From Rubinisphaera margarita (GTDB taxonomy: Bacteria > Planctomycetota > Planctomycetia > Planctomycetales > Planctomycetaceae): a stretch of DNA of 64,000 bases. Both the position numbers and the translations under genes were made by a program. Under the pieces are notes generated by a model. It was given only the letters and a program-made list of their open reading frames with translations. It did not search any database and was not told the origin of the DNA. Of this stretch, positions 49,148-56,514 are shown in pieces. Location of the stretch: NCBI RefSeq assembly GCF_022267515.1, contig NZ_JAKFGB010000009.1:744001-808000 (forward strand), in the 5' to 3' direction. Every line of letters starts with the position of its first letter. The first letter of the stretch is position 1.

Positions 49148-50659
49148 ATGACTCAACTGACGCGACGCGGCTTTGTTCAGTCCTCTCTCGCAGCCGTCGG
49201 AGCTGGCGTCTTCGCCGCTCCTCACATCGCCCGTGCCAAGTCTCCAAACGACAAACTGGCTGTCGCCGTTGTCGGAGCTGGCGGACGGGGCAGTTCGCAC
49301 GTCTCGGCGTTTCTGAACGACCAGCGTACCGAAATCACCTACATTGTCGACGCTGACGAAAAGAACGGCCAGTCAAAATGTGATTCGGTCGAGAAGAAGC
49401 AGGGCTTCCGTCCGAAGTTCGTCCGCGATATGCGGGAAGCCTTCGATGACAAGAGCGTCGACATCGTTTCGACCGCCACGCCGAATCACTGGCATGCTCT
49501 CTGCGGCATCTGGGCCATGCAGGCCGGCAAAGACGCCTACGTTGAAAAACCAGTCTGTCAGACGATTCAGGAAGGTCGTGCTCTGATCACGGCTGCCCGC
49601 AAGTACAACAAAATGTGCCAGGTCGGTACGCAGTGTCGTTCCAGCAAGGCTGTGATGGCCGCTGTCGACTTTATCAACGAGGGTGGAGTCGGCGATGTGA
49701 AATTCGCCCGCGGTCTCTGCTACAAACGGCGGAAGTCGATCGGTGCTCTGGGCGATTACAAAGTGCCTGAAAGCTGCGACTTCAGTCTCTGGAGTGGACC
49801 GGCCACGTACACCGATCCCAAAGTGACCCGTCCCAAGTTCCATTACGACTGGCACTGGCAGCGTCACTACGGCAACGGCGACCTGGGCAACCAGGGTCCT
49901 CACCAGACCGACATCGCCCGCTGGGGACTGGGACTCGATCGTCACCCGAACAAGATCGTCAGCTACGGGGGACGCCTCGGCTACAAAGCCGAACGGAACG
50001 ATCCGAACTACGTCGATGCCGGCGATACGCCGAACACGATCGTCTCGCTGTACGATTACGGCGACAAGTTCATCACCTTCGAAACTCGCGGCCTGTCTGT
50101 CGACAAGAGCCAGGACGAAGAGCTCAACAAGCTGTTCCAGAGCGACTCCGGCAATAAGATCGGCGTGGTCTGGTACGGCAGCGACGGCTACGTCGTTCAG
50201 CTCTCCTACAATCACTGCATCGCCTACAACAAGGACTTTGAAGTGATCAAGGAGTTCAAGGGGGGCGACGACCACTTCACCAACTTCGTCGATGCCTGCG
50301 TCAGCCGTAACATGGAAGACCTGAATGCCGATGTCGAAGTCGGACACCTGTCGGCGGCCATGAGCCACCTGGGCAACATTTCCTACTACGTCGGCGAAGA
50401 GAACAAGGTCTCTGTCGATTCGCTGCGTTCGGAACTGTCCCGCATCGAAAGCCTGGACGACAACGTCGCCACGCTCGACCGCACGGTGAAGCACCTCGAA
50501 GACAACGGCGTCGATCTCGAGAAGTACCCGCTGGCTCTCGGACCGTATCTTGAGTTCGATCCGAAGCAGGAAGTCTTCAAGAACAACGAAGCCGCCAACG
50601 AGCAGCTCCGCCGCGAATACCGCTCAGAATTCACCTGCCCCACGGCAGAGAACGTCTAA
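49148..50659 (+). CDS. Tat-exported Gfo/Idh/MocA oxidoreductase
   Basis: 503 residues from ATG 49148. A twin-arginine signal (LTRRGFVQSSLAAVGAGVFA, then AAPHIARA) directs it to the periplasm. The Rossmann domain starts at AVAVVGAGGRGSSHVSAF (about 39-56); the EKPVCQT segment (about 137-143) is the GFO/IDH/MocA catalytic Lys-Pro motif. The C-terminal domain (about 175-430) is the family's alpha/beta dimer domain. NAD(P)-dependent sugar or cyclitol oxidation is the family role; the substrate is unknown. Planctomycetes carry many such exported copies. A strong terminator follows. Confidence 0.92.
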   Translation: MTQLTRRGFVQSSLAAVGAGVFAAPHIARAKSPNDKLAVAVVGAGGRGSSHVSAFLNDQRTEITYIVDADEKNGQSKCDSVEKKQGFRPKFVRDMREAFDDKSVDIVSTATPNHWHALCGIWAMQAGKDAYVEKPVCQTIQEGRALITAARKYNKMCQVGTQCRSSKAVMAAVDFINEGGVGDVKFARGLCYKRRKSIGALGDYKVPESCDFSLWSGPATYTDPKVTRPKFHYDWHWQRHYGNGDLGNQGPHQTDIARWGLGLDRHPNKIVSYGGRLGYKAERNDPNYVDAGDTPNTIVSLYDYGDKFITFETRGLSVDKSQDEELNKLFQSDSGNKIGVVWYGSDGYVVQLSYNHCIAYNKDFEVIKEFKGGDDHFTNFVDACVSRNMEDLNADVEVGHLSAAMSHLGNISYYVGEENKVSVDSLRSELSRIESLDDNVATLDRTVKHLEDNGVDLEKYPLALGPYLEFDPKQEVFKNNEAANEQLRREYRSEFTCPTAENV

Positions 50660-50680
50660 GCGTTTCAGCGAATGAACCAA

Positions 50681-50714
50681 AGCCTCATGTCACCAAAGTG
50701 GCATGAGGCTTTTT
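50681..50714 (+). terminator. Rho-independent terminator of the oxidoreductase gene
   Basis: AGCCTCATG-t-CAC-caaa-GTG-g-CATGAGGCTTTTT: a 12-bp stem with one mismatch and a T-tract, 20 nt after the stop codon. Confidence 0.93.
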
Positions 50715-50720
50715 CAATGG

Positions 50721-50776
50721 GGATGGCACAGAGATTCATCTCTGTGTTGCCAGGCAACAAGAGGCCTGTCTTCAGC
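50721..50776 (+). repeat. REP-like hairpin, family C copy 3
   Basis: GGATGGC plus hairpin ACAGAGATTCATCTCTGT, then GTTGCCAGGCAACAAGAGG and CCTGTCTTCAGC. Starts six bases after the terminator and precedes a B element at 50836; the same C-then-B order recurs at 52604-53137. Confidence 0.85.
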
Positions 50777-50835
50777 ATCGAATGGTTCATGCAGGTGGTA
50801 CGCCTGCTCTACGGCTATTGCCGTCACCTTCAGTC

Positions 50836-50987
50836 GGTGGCACAGACATTCCTGTCTGTGGACGGAAACCAGGGCTCCGGAATCAGGCGCGGAGAATTCG
50901 TAAGACGATGATCCCCTCATATTGTGTTCATCGACGGCAAATGAAATGAAATGTCGATTACGCACAGACAGGAATGTCTGTGCCACC
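50836..50987. repeat. REP-like paired element, family B copy 2
   Basis: 152 bp with perfect 25-bp inverted arms (GGTGGC plus hairpin ACAGACATTCCTGTCTGT plus G, and its reverse complement). The interior is related to that of 52984-53137 (for example AATGAAATGAAATGTCGATT). The flank GCCGTCACCTTC-GTC is shared on the left and CTTGCGGGAGCCT on the right. Confidence 0.88.
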
Positions 50988-51035
50988 CTTGCGGGAGCCT
51001 GCCCTACATTTGGCGCGGCCTCCTGGAAGCGACCG

Positions 51036-51605
51036 CTATCGTTCCGGCGCGAGTAGCGTGAAGGTGCAGGTCGCGAGGAGATCGATCGTATTCTCACCGG
51101 CGTCCTGGTCTTCCACCGTGTAGTAAATGCGGGCGTTGTAGTCTCCCGGTGAATAGACATGACCGCTCGCGAAGGTTTTATTATCAATGATCCGGTCTTC
51201 GGTAATCGCGCCGCAACGCCATTCGAGCTGGAAGTCCATTCCTTCGACGTCCCACGGCTCGTCGATCTTGAATCGCTCTGCGGGACGAATCGCGATCAAC
51301 AGCTGCAAAATCCCTCCTGGCGGGAGTTTGCTCATAACCGGTGACACGTGTCCGGTGAAATGCAGTTCTTCGTCGATACGAATTTCATGATGCTGGCCGG
51401 CGAGTGTTTTGCCGTTGATCAACAGAGACCAGTCTTCAATCCGTTCCGTGTTGGTATGCGCGGGACGCTTGTCAAGAAGTGACAGAGGACCGTGGTCGAA
51501 CTTATCTTCCGCCGTATGCAGTCTGTACCAGTCCCATGCCAGCAGCAGGAGGATCGCAGCAACGACCAGAGCGGTCCACTTCCTGAAAGACTTGCTCATC
51601 CTCAT
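51036..51605 (-). CDS. Membrane-anchored protein downstream of DUF1559 gene
   Basis: 189 residues from the ATG at 51605, which overlaps the DUF1559 stop in ATGA (translational coupling). One N-terminal membrane helix (RKWTALVVAAILLLLAWDWY, about 7-26), then an extracytoplasmic domain without recognised motif (HEIRIDEELHFTGHVSPVMS; WDVEGMDFQLEWRCGAITED). It could act with the DUF1559 pseudopilin. Beta-rich, two cysteines in the domain. Function unknown. Confidence 0.78.
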   Translation of the reverse strand: MRMSKSFRKWTALVVAAILLLLAWDWYRLHTAEDKFDHGPLSLLDKRPAHTNTERIEDWSLLINGKTLAGQHHEIRIDEELHFTGHVSPVMSKLPPGGILQLLIAIRPAERFKIDEPWDVEGMDFQLEWRCGAITEDRIIDNKTFASGHVYSPGDYNARIYYTVEDQDAGENTIDLLATCTFTLLAPER

Positions 51606-52549
51606 TCGTCGAGACTGATCGTCTCGCCTCCGCTGCGTGTTCCGATCGCCCACCAGACGTTGCGGCTGATGGTTTCGGAGACGAACCGCACCGATCCATC
51701 CGCCATCGCCAGATTCACACCACCGCGGTGCAGACTGCTGCTGGTGACCGGATAATCGAGATACGGATCAAACGGGCGGCCGTTCGTGCACGTGTGCTGA
51801 TTCGGCGGCAGGATGTGGTTATAGAATGTCGTGGGGTACTGTCTCACACGCGGGCGGCCCGCGTTGAACTGGCAGTCATCAGCCATGGCGGTCAGATCGT
51901 TATACCGTGTGTCGGTCAGGCGGAGCAGCCGATTCCAGAACTGTGGGTAGTCGTCCCAGTCGACGTCGTAGGTGTAAAACGAGGGAATCGCCAGACATTC
52001 CCCGACCGCGGCCGTGTTCGACAGACCGTCCTTCATATGGCTGTCGCTCAGATAGGTCTCCCCGTGGAATGTATCCGGGAGATAGCCACCGCTGAAGCCG
52101 TCTCCAATGCCCCGGTATCCGTCCCTTTTCAGGCCGATGCTCCCCAGATACGAGCTCGAAGCGCCCGTGCGCACATAACCCAGCGCCTCCGCGTCGGTCG
52201 GACAGGTGTAGAGTGAGGATGTGGTGTACTGATCGGGGTTGGGAGATTCGATCATCCCGGCAATTCGATAATGGAAGTGCCCTTCGAGGGTGGGGAAGAC
52301 GCCATAGATGCCCAGGTACTGGTGCTGCGCCAGCATGATCTGGTTGAGATTCGACTTGCATTGCACCTGCCGAGCCGATTCTCGTGAAGCCTGCACCGCT
52401 GGCAGAAATAAAGCAACGAGCAGCGAGAGAATGCCGATCACCGTCAGTACTTCAACGAGACTTAGCCCAGAACGGAGATCGCACGAACGGGCACGTGGCA
52501 TGGATGACACCATCTGAAGACATGGCCGCAAAGAAGGGGTGTTGGACAT
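51602..52549 (-). CDS. DUF1559 protein, type IV pilin-like with H-X9-DG tail
   Basis: 315 residues from ATG 52549 (ATGs at 52513 and 52501 give shorter leaders and are also plausible). An N-terminal prepilin-type helix follows Gly-Leu-Ser-Leu-Val-Glu (SGLSLVEVLTVIGIL, about residues 28-42), so prepilin-peptidase processing is expected. The C-terminal HRGGVNLAMADG (about 283-294) is the H-X9-DG processing-associated motif of planctomycete DUF1559 proteins. These are numerous in planctomycetes and probably form surface pseudopili. Cys residues in SSLYTCPTDA and DDCQFNAG may pair. Confidence 0.9.
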   Translation of the reverse strand: MSNTPSLRPCLQMVSSMPRARSCDLRSGLSLVEVLTVIGILSLLVALFLPAVQASRESARQVQCKSNLNQIMLAQHQYLGIYGVFPTLEGHFHYRIAGMIESPNPDQYTTSSLYTCPTDAEALGYVRTGASSSYLGSIGLKRDGYRGIGDGFSGGYLPDTFHGETYLSDSHMKDGLSNTAAVGECLAIPSFYTYDVDWDDYPQFWNRLLRLTDTRYNDLTAMADDCQFNAGRPRVRQYPTTFYNHILPPNQHTCTNGRPFDPYLDYPVTSSSLHRGGVNLAMADGSVRFVSETISRNVWWAIGTRSGGETISLDE

Positions 52550-52603
52550 AATGCCATGTTGGCCACGTAGTGTAAATATGTAACCACTAGTTCTGTCGAA
52601 AAA

Positions 52604-52635
52604 GGATGGCACAGAGATTCATCTCTGTGTTGCAG
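52604..52635 (+). repeat. REP-like hairpin, family C copy 4 (interrupted)
   Basis: GGATGGC plus hairpin ACAGAGATTCATCTCTGT, then GTTGCA. The C continuation (AGCAACAGGAGGCACTGTC) resumes at 52938, after a 301-bp insert. Confidence 0.7.
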
Positions 52636-52936
52636 GGAACGCGGGATCTTTGGGGCGGAGCATTTTCAATGAACGAGCTTGGGGGGGAGAGGGTGAGGGT
52701 GAGGGGGAAATGCGGGTGACATGCTCCACGGGCTGTTGCTTCTTAGCTTCTTAATTGTATGGATCATCGCTGGTTGATCGCCCCCTCATCCGCCCTTCGG
52801 GCCTTCTGCTTCTGGCAGAGTTATCAAGCCGCTCCCCCTGAAGGGGGCGAAGGGACAAGAGTCGCCTGAGTACCAAGGCTAGGTTGTCTATTACGTCATC
52901 TGTTCAAAACCTTCTGCGCAATAGATCCCGCGTTCC
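52636..52936. mobile_element. MITE-like insert with 14-bp perfect TIRs
   Basis: Perfect terminal inverted repeats GGAACGCGGGATCT (52636-52649) and AGATCCCGCGTTCC (52923-52936). No open frame of note. The interior includes a G-rich tract (GAGGGTGAGGGTGAGGGGG, near 52690) and its C-rich counterpart near 52780 and 52833. It interrupts a family C element. Confidence 0.55.
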
Positions 52937-52983
52937 AAGCAACAGGAGGCACTGTCGGCAGTGCTTTGCCGTCACCTTCCGTC

Positions 52984-53137
52984 GGTGGCACAGACATTCC
53001 TGTCTGTGGACGGAAAACTTGGCTGCGGAATCAGGTCACCTTTGAATTAGCGAGACAATGATGGCGACGGATCGTTCTGGTCGACGGCTAATGAAATGAA
53101 ACGTCGATTGCGCACAGACAGGAATGTCTGTGCCACC
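52984..53137. repeat. REP-like paired element, family B copy 3
   Basis: 154 bp, the same 25-bp arms as 50836-50987 and a related interior (AATGAAATGAAACGTCGATT). Flanks are shared as well, so the whole C-then-B block is the duplicated unit. The spacer from here to the queE start at 53353 shows no gene. Confidence 0.88.
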
Positions 53138-53193
53138 CTTGCGGGAGCCTTCCTCGCGGGTATGGCAGTCGATAACTGCCTGTCGACGCAGAA

Positions 53194-53224
<31 letters not shown>

Positions 53225-53352
53225 CTCGGCTGGCGATTACCGATCGTCACACAACGACGACGGGGTCGACTTTCCGGCGCGTTCGACATGTGTGAGCTGT
53301 CCGCGTAGAATCTGCCGGCTTTGGTTCTTTTGGGTGGCGGTTTTCGCCGGGA

Positions 53353-54045
53353 GTGCTGCGTTTCGTGCTGGTTTCTGAGATCTTCGCGTCGATTCAGGGG
53401 GAAGGACAATATACGGGCACGCCGAGCGTGTTCATCCGCCTGTCCGGCTGCAATCTTCGTTGCCACTTCTGCGATACGCCCTACGCCTCCTGGAATCCCG
53501 AAGGCGAAGAGATGTCGGTGGCCGAGATTGTCGAAGCCGCCAATGCCTGGTGGCATCCGCATGTGGTCATTACCGGTGGCGAGCCGATGATGTTTCGCCA
53601 GCTGCCCGAGCTGACCGCAGCTCTGCGACGCAACGGGCGCTTTCTCACCATCGAAACCGCCGGGACCGTGCTGGCCGATGTCGAAGCCGATCTGATGTCG
53701 ATCAGCCCGAAGCGGCAGAACTCGACTCCTTGGCAGACGCCGGAATGGGTCGAGCGGCACGAACAGCGGCGGCATCGGCCCGATGTGATTCGCGAACTGC
53801 TCGAAACCTATCCCTGTCAGTTCAAGTTCGTTATCGACCAGCCGAGCGATATCGACGATGTGCTCGGGTACCTCGAAGAGATCTCTGAGATCGCCAACGA
53901 GCAGGTGTGGCTGATGCCGCAGGCGATCGAGCCGGATGTGCTCACCGAGAAACTGCACTGGCTGCAGCCGCTCGCGATGGACCATGGCTTTCACCTGGCG
54001 ACCCGGCTGCAGATTCAGCAGTTCGGCAACAAACGGGGGACCTGA
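53353..54045 (+). CDS. queE: 7-carboxy-7-deazaguanine synthase (radical SAM)
   Basis: 230 residues from GTG 53353; the GTG at 53365 is also possible and better spaced from GGGAG. QueE uses S-adenosylmethionine and a 4Fe-4S cluster to convert 6-carboxy-tetrahydropterin to 7-carboxy-7-deazaguanine, the precursor of preQ0 and queuosine. The radical SAM cysteines are CNLRCHFCD (CxxxCxxC, about 33-41). GEGQYTGTPSVFIRLSG precedes them, as in family members, and VVITGGEPMM (about 71-80) is the SAM-contacting GGEP motif. It heads the operon with tgt, the enzyme that inserts the product pathway's base into tRNA. Confidence 0.93.
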   Translation: MLRFVLVSEIFASIQGEGQYTGTPSVFIRLSGCNLRCHFCDTPYASWNPEGEEMSVAEIVEAANAWWHPHVVITGGEPMMFRQLPELTAALRRNGRFLTIETAGTVLADVEADLMSISPKRQNSTPWQTPEWVERHEQRRHRPDVIRELLETYPCQFKFVIDQPSDIDDVLGYLEEISEIANEQVWLMPQAIEPDVLTEKLHWLQPLAMDHGFHLATRLQIQQFGNKRGT

Positions 54046-54755
54046 TGCGACTTCGAATCACGCTACTATTGTTGCTGCTTATTACCGGCTGCGTTCGGCA
54101 GAAGCCGGTCGTCGAGGAAATCAGCCAGTGGGATCAACAGATCCAGGCACTGGAGCAGGGGCTGACTGACTACGTTGTCATCGAAGAATCCGTCACCGGC
54201 GAACAGCTTCGCGGCCTCGCGCCTCACAGTGGTCCACTCAAGCGGCTTGAGATCTTCAATGCGGAAGGCGTCTCCGCTGAGGATCTGAAATGGCTGCCGG
54301 AATGTCCGGAGCTGTCTCGCTTGCGGCTCGAATTTCCGGTGACTGACGAACAGATGGCGATCATTGGCGACTGCGATTCGCTGCGAATGTTGAATCTGCC
54401 GAACGGAATTTTCAGTGATGAAGGGATGCAGTCACTGGCGGGGCTGGAGAATCTGGAGCTGCTTCGCTTCGGCAGTCCGAACGTGACGGATGCCAGCCTG
54501 ACGGTGATTGCCAGCTTGCCGAGCCTGAAGTTTCTGCATCTGATCGATGTCCCGGTCACCGACGAGGGACTCAAAGCTCTGCACGAGAAACAGGAGCTCG
54601 AATCATTCTATCTCGACGGAACCAATGTCACCGATGATGGCCTGCGGGCTTTGCTGAAAGCTCTGCCGGAACTCCATCTGCATCGTGACCAACTCCATTT
54701 GCCGGAGGATCCCAAAGGCGCGGATCATGCGGCTCCAGATGAAAAGGCGGACTGA
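54045..54755 (+). CDS. Leucine-rich repeat lipoprotein
   Basis: 236 residues. Signal MRLRITLLLLLLITGC with lipobox ITGC (Cys 16). The body is a run of leucine-rich repeats, for example LKRLEIFNAEGVSAEDLKWL, LRMLNLPNGIFSDEGMQSLA, LELLRFGSPNVTDASLTVIA, LKFLHLIDVPVTDEGLKALH and LESFYLDGTNVTDDGLRALL, about 23 residues each. Probably an envelope binding protein. The ATG overlaps the queE stop by one base (TGATG) and its stop is 3 nt before tgt, so it is translationally inserted between two queuosine genes for no apparent reason. Confidence 0.9.
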   Translation: MRLRITLLLLLLITGCVRQKPVVEEISQWDQQIQALEQGLTDYVVIEESVTGEQLRGLAPHSGPLKRLEIFNAEGVSAEDLKWLPECPELSRLRLEFPVTDEQMAIIGDCDSLRMLNLPNGIFSDEGMQSLAGLENLELLRFGSPNVTDASLTVIASLPSLKFLHLIDVPVTDEGLKALHEKQELESFYLDGTNVTDDGLRALLKALPELHLHRDQLHLPEDPKGADHAAPDEKAD

Positions 54756-54758
54756 CTG

Positions 54759-55877
54759 GTGTCCAAATTCCACTTTGAACTGCAACACACCGATCCGGGA
54801 ACGGGCGCTCGAGCCGGCCGCTGGCACACGCCGCACGGCATCGTCGATACCCCGGCATTCATGCCGGTCGGCACGCTCGGCACGGTGAAGGGACTGCTGC
54901 CCGAACAACTGGCTCAGGCCGGGGCTCAGATGGTGCTGGCCAACACGTATCACCTGGCGTTGCGTCCGGGAGCCGATGTGGTCGCCGATCTGGGCGGACT
55001 GCATAACTTCATGAACTGGAAAGGCCCGATTCTGACCGACAGCGGCGGATTTCAGGTCTTCAGTCTCGCCAAACTCAGCAAGCTGACCGACGATCACGTC
55101 GCGTTTCGCTCTCATATTGATGGGCGACTGCTGGAGTTGTCGCCTGAGAAGGCGGTCGAGATTCAGGAGCAGCTCGGGGCGGACTGCATCATGTGTCTGG
55201 ACGAATGCCCGCCGCACGATGTCGATACCGATCGGTTGAAGCTGGCCGTGGAGCGGACCCGGGTCTGGGCGGCTCGCTGTCGCGATGCTCAGAAGCGGGA
55301 CGATCAGGCGTTGTTCGGTATCGTTCAGGGCGGAATCGATCGCAGCCTGCGGGAAACCTCGGCCGAGGGGCTGCTTCCACTCGACTTCCCTGGCTATGCG
55401 ATCGGTGGTTTGAGCGTCGGCGAAGATCCTCAGGATATGTATCGGACTCTCGATTATACGACGCCGCTCCTGCCCGAGCAGAAGCCCCGCTATCTGATGG
55501 GCGTGGGGCGTCCGGTCGATCTGGTCGAGGGGATCCTGCGGGGAGTTGACCTGTTCGACTGCGTGATGCCGACGCGGAATGGGCGGAATGCCATGGCCTT
55601 TACGTCGTTCGGTTCGGTCAAGATTCGGAACGCGAAATACCAGCGGGATCCCGAGCCGCTCGATCCGGAGGGCCCTTCGGACGTGGGGCGGACGTACTCC
55701 AAAGGGTACCTGCGGCACCTGTTCATGGCGGGCGAGATGCTTGGCCCAATCCTGCTTTCGTGGCACAACATCGCTTTCTACCAGCATCTCGTGCGTGAAC
55801 TCCGACAGGCGATTTTCGAAAATCGCAGTGCCGAGTTTCGGGCGACTCAACTTGTACGCTGGGGCATGGAACCCTAA
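54759..55877 (+). CDS. tgt: Queuine tRNA-ribosyltransferase lacking zinc-site cysteines
   Basis: 372 residues from GTG 54759. Tgt exchanges G34 for preQ1 in tRNAs with GUN anticodons. Catalytic and binding residues are kept: DSGGFQVFS (proton donor Asp), CLDECPP (bacterial preQ1-type Cys), GGLSVGE and DCVMPTRNGRN (nucleophile Asp). The zinc site is changed: where bacterial Tgt has DPECxCxxCRxYSRAYLHHL this protein reads DPEGPSDVGRTYSKGYLRHL, so all three cysteine ligands are replaced by Gly, Ser and Gly, while the later His in SWHN remains. The codons are unambiguous, so this is not a frameshift. Loss of zinc binding is the expected consequence. Confidence 0.94.
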   Translation: MSKFHFELQHTDPGTGARAGRWHTPHGIVDTPAFMPVGTLGTVKGLLPEQLAQAGAQMVLANTYHLALRPGADVVADLGGLHNFMNWKGPILTDSGGFQVFSLAKLSKLTDDHVAFRSHIDGRLLELSPEKAVEIQEQLGADCIMCLDECPPHDVDTDRLKLAVERTRVWAARCRDAQKRDDQALFGIVQGGIDRSLRETSAEGLLPLDFPGYAIGGLSVGEDPQDMYRTLDYTTPLLPEQKPRYLMGVGRPVDLVEGILRGVDLFDCVMPTRNGRNAMAFTSFGSVKIRNAKYQRDPEPLDPEGPSDVGRTYSKGYLRHLFMAGEMLGPILLSWHNIAFYQHLVRELRQAIFENRSAEFRATQLVRWGMEP

Positions 55878-56002
55878 TATACGCAATTCTTTGCCGCGGC
55901 ACGGGGCTCAGGGTACGTCCTGCTCCGGGCCGTTCTGGCTTAAACAAACAGCGTTTTTCAGGTCCATAGCGGAACCGATCAAGGGTTCCGGAGAAGTGTT
56001 TC

Positions 56003-56380
56003 ATGAACATGTTCGAGCAACTGGTGCTTCAGGTTTTGCTTCTGGCACAGGATGCTCCCGATGTCGCTCAGGAGCCGGGTTTAAGTGACTATCTGAGCGT
56101 CTACGGCCCTCCGATCCTGTTCATGTTCGCTCTGTATATGGTCCTGGTGATGATGCCGCAGAACCGCGAACGCAAAGGGCGGGAGAGCTTCCTGAACAAT
56201 CTGAAGAAGAACGATCAGGTGGTTACGGTCGGCGGGATCTTCGGCACGATCAGCGGTTTTTCCGCTGATGGAAGTCAGGTAACTCTGCGAGTGGACGACA
56301 ACAGCCGCATCCGCGTCCGCAGAGGCAGCATCGAAGGAGTCGTGAAGAGCGAAGGTGACGACAAGAAGGCCGAGGCCTGA
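56003..56380 (+). CDS. yajC: Preprotein translocase subunit YajC
   Basis: 125 residues. A single membrane helix (PPILFMFALYMVLVMMPQNR, about 35-54) followed by the family's conserved basic and soluble part (RKGRESFLNNLKKNDQVVTV; VGGIFGTISGFSADGSQVTL; VDDNSRIRVRRGSIEGVV). YajC associates with SecDF and SecYEG in the inner membrane. The N-terminal extension with a first hydrophobic stretch (QLVLQVLLLAQDAP) is longer than in E. coli. It lies between tgt and secDF, the widespread bacterial order, at 125 and 134 bp distance. Confidence 0.95.
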   Translation: MNMFEQLVLQVLLLAQDAPDVAQEPGLSDYLSVYGPPILFMFALYMVLVMMPQNRERKGRESFLNNLKKNDQVVTVGGIFGTISGFSADGSQVTLRVDDNSRIRVRRGSIEGVVKSEGDDKKAEA

Positions 56381-56514
56381 CCCCGCTGTCTCCTTGCTCA
56401 CACATCCTCAACAGGCTCCTTTGGGAGTGATTCCCGAGAAGTCCAACATCAACAGTCTCTCCGGCGGAAGTTGGCCGGATCTGCCAATCGATTGAAAACG
56501 AAAGACACTACGGA

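Noticed and set aside
50836..50987. Rho-independent terminators at the hairpin repeats
   Set aside because: No T-tract follows them, and they come as inverted pairs with the same head regardless of gene orientation.
55650..55720. Frameshift or sequencing error explaining the missing zinc cysteines in Tgt
   Set aside because: The residues on both sides (PLDPE and YSKGYLRHL) are in frame and well matched to the family, so the change is by substitution.
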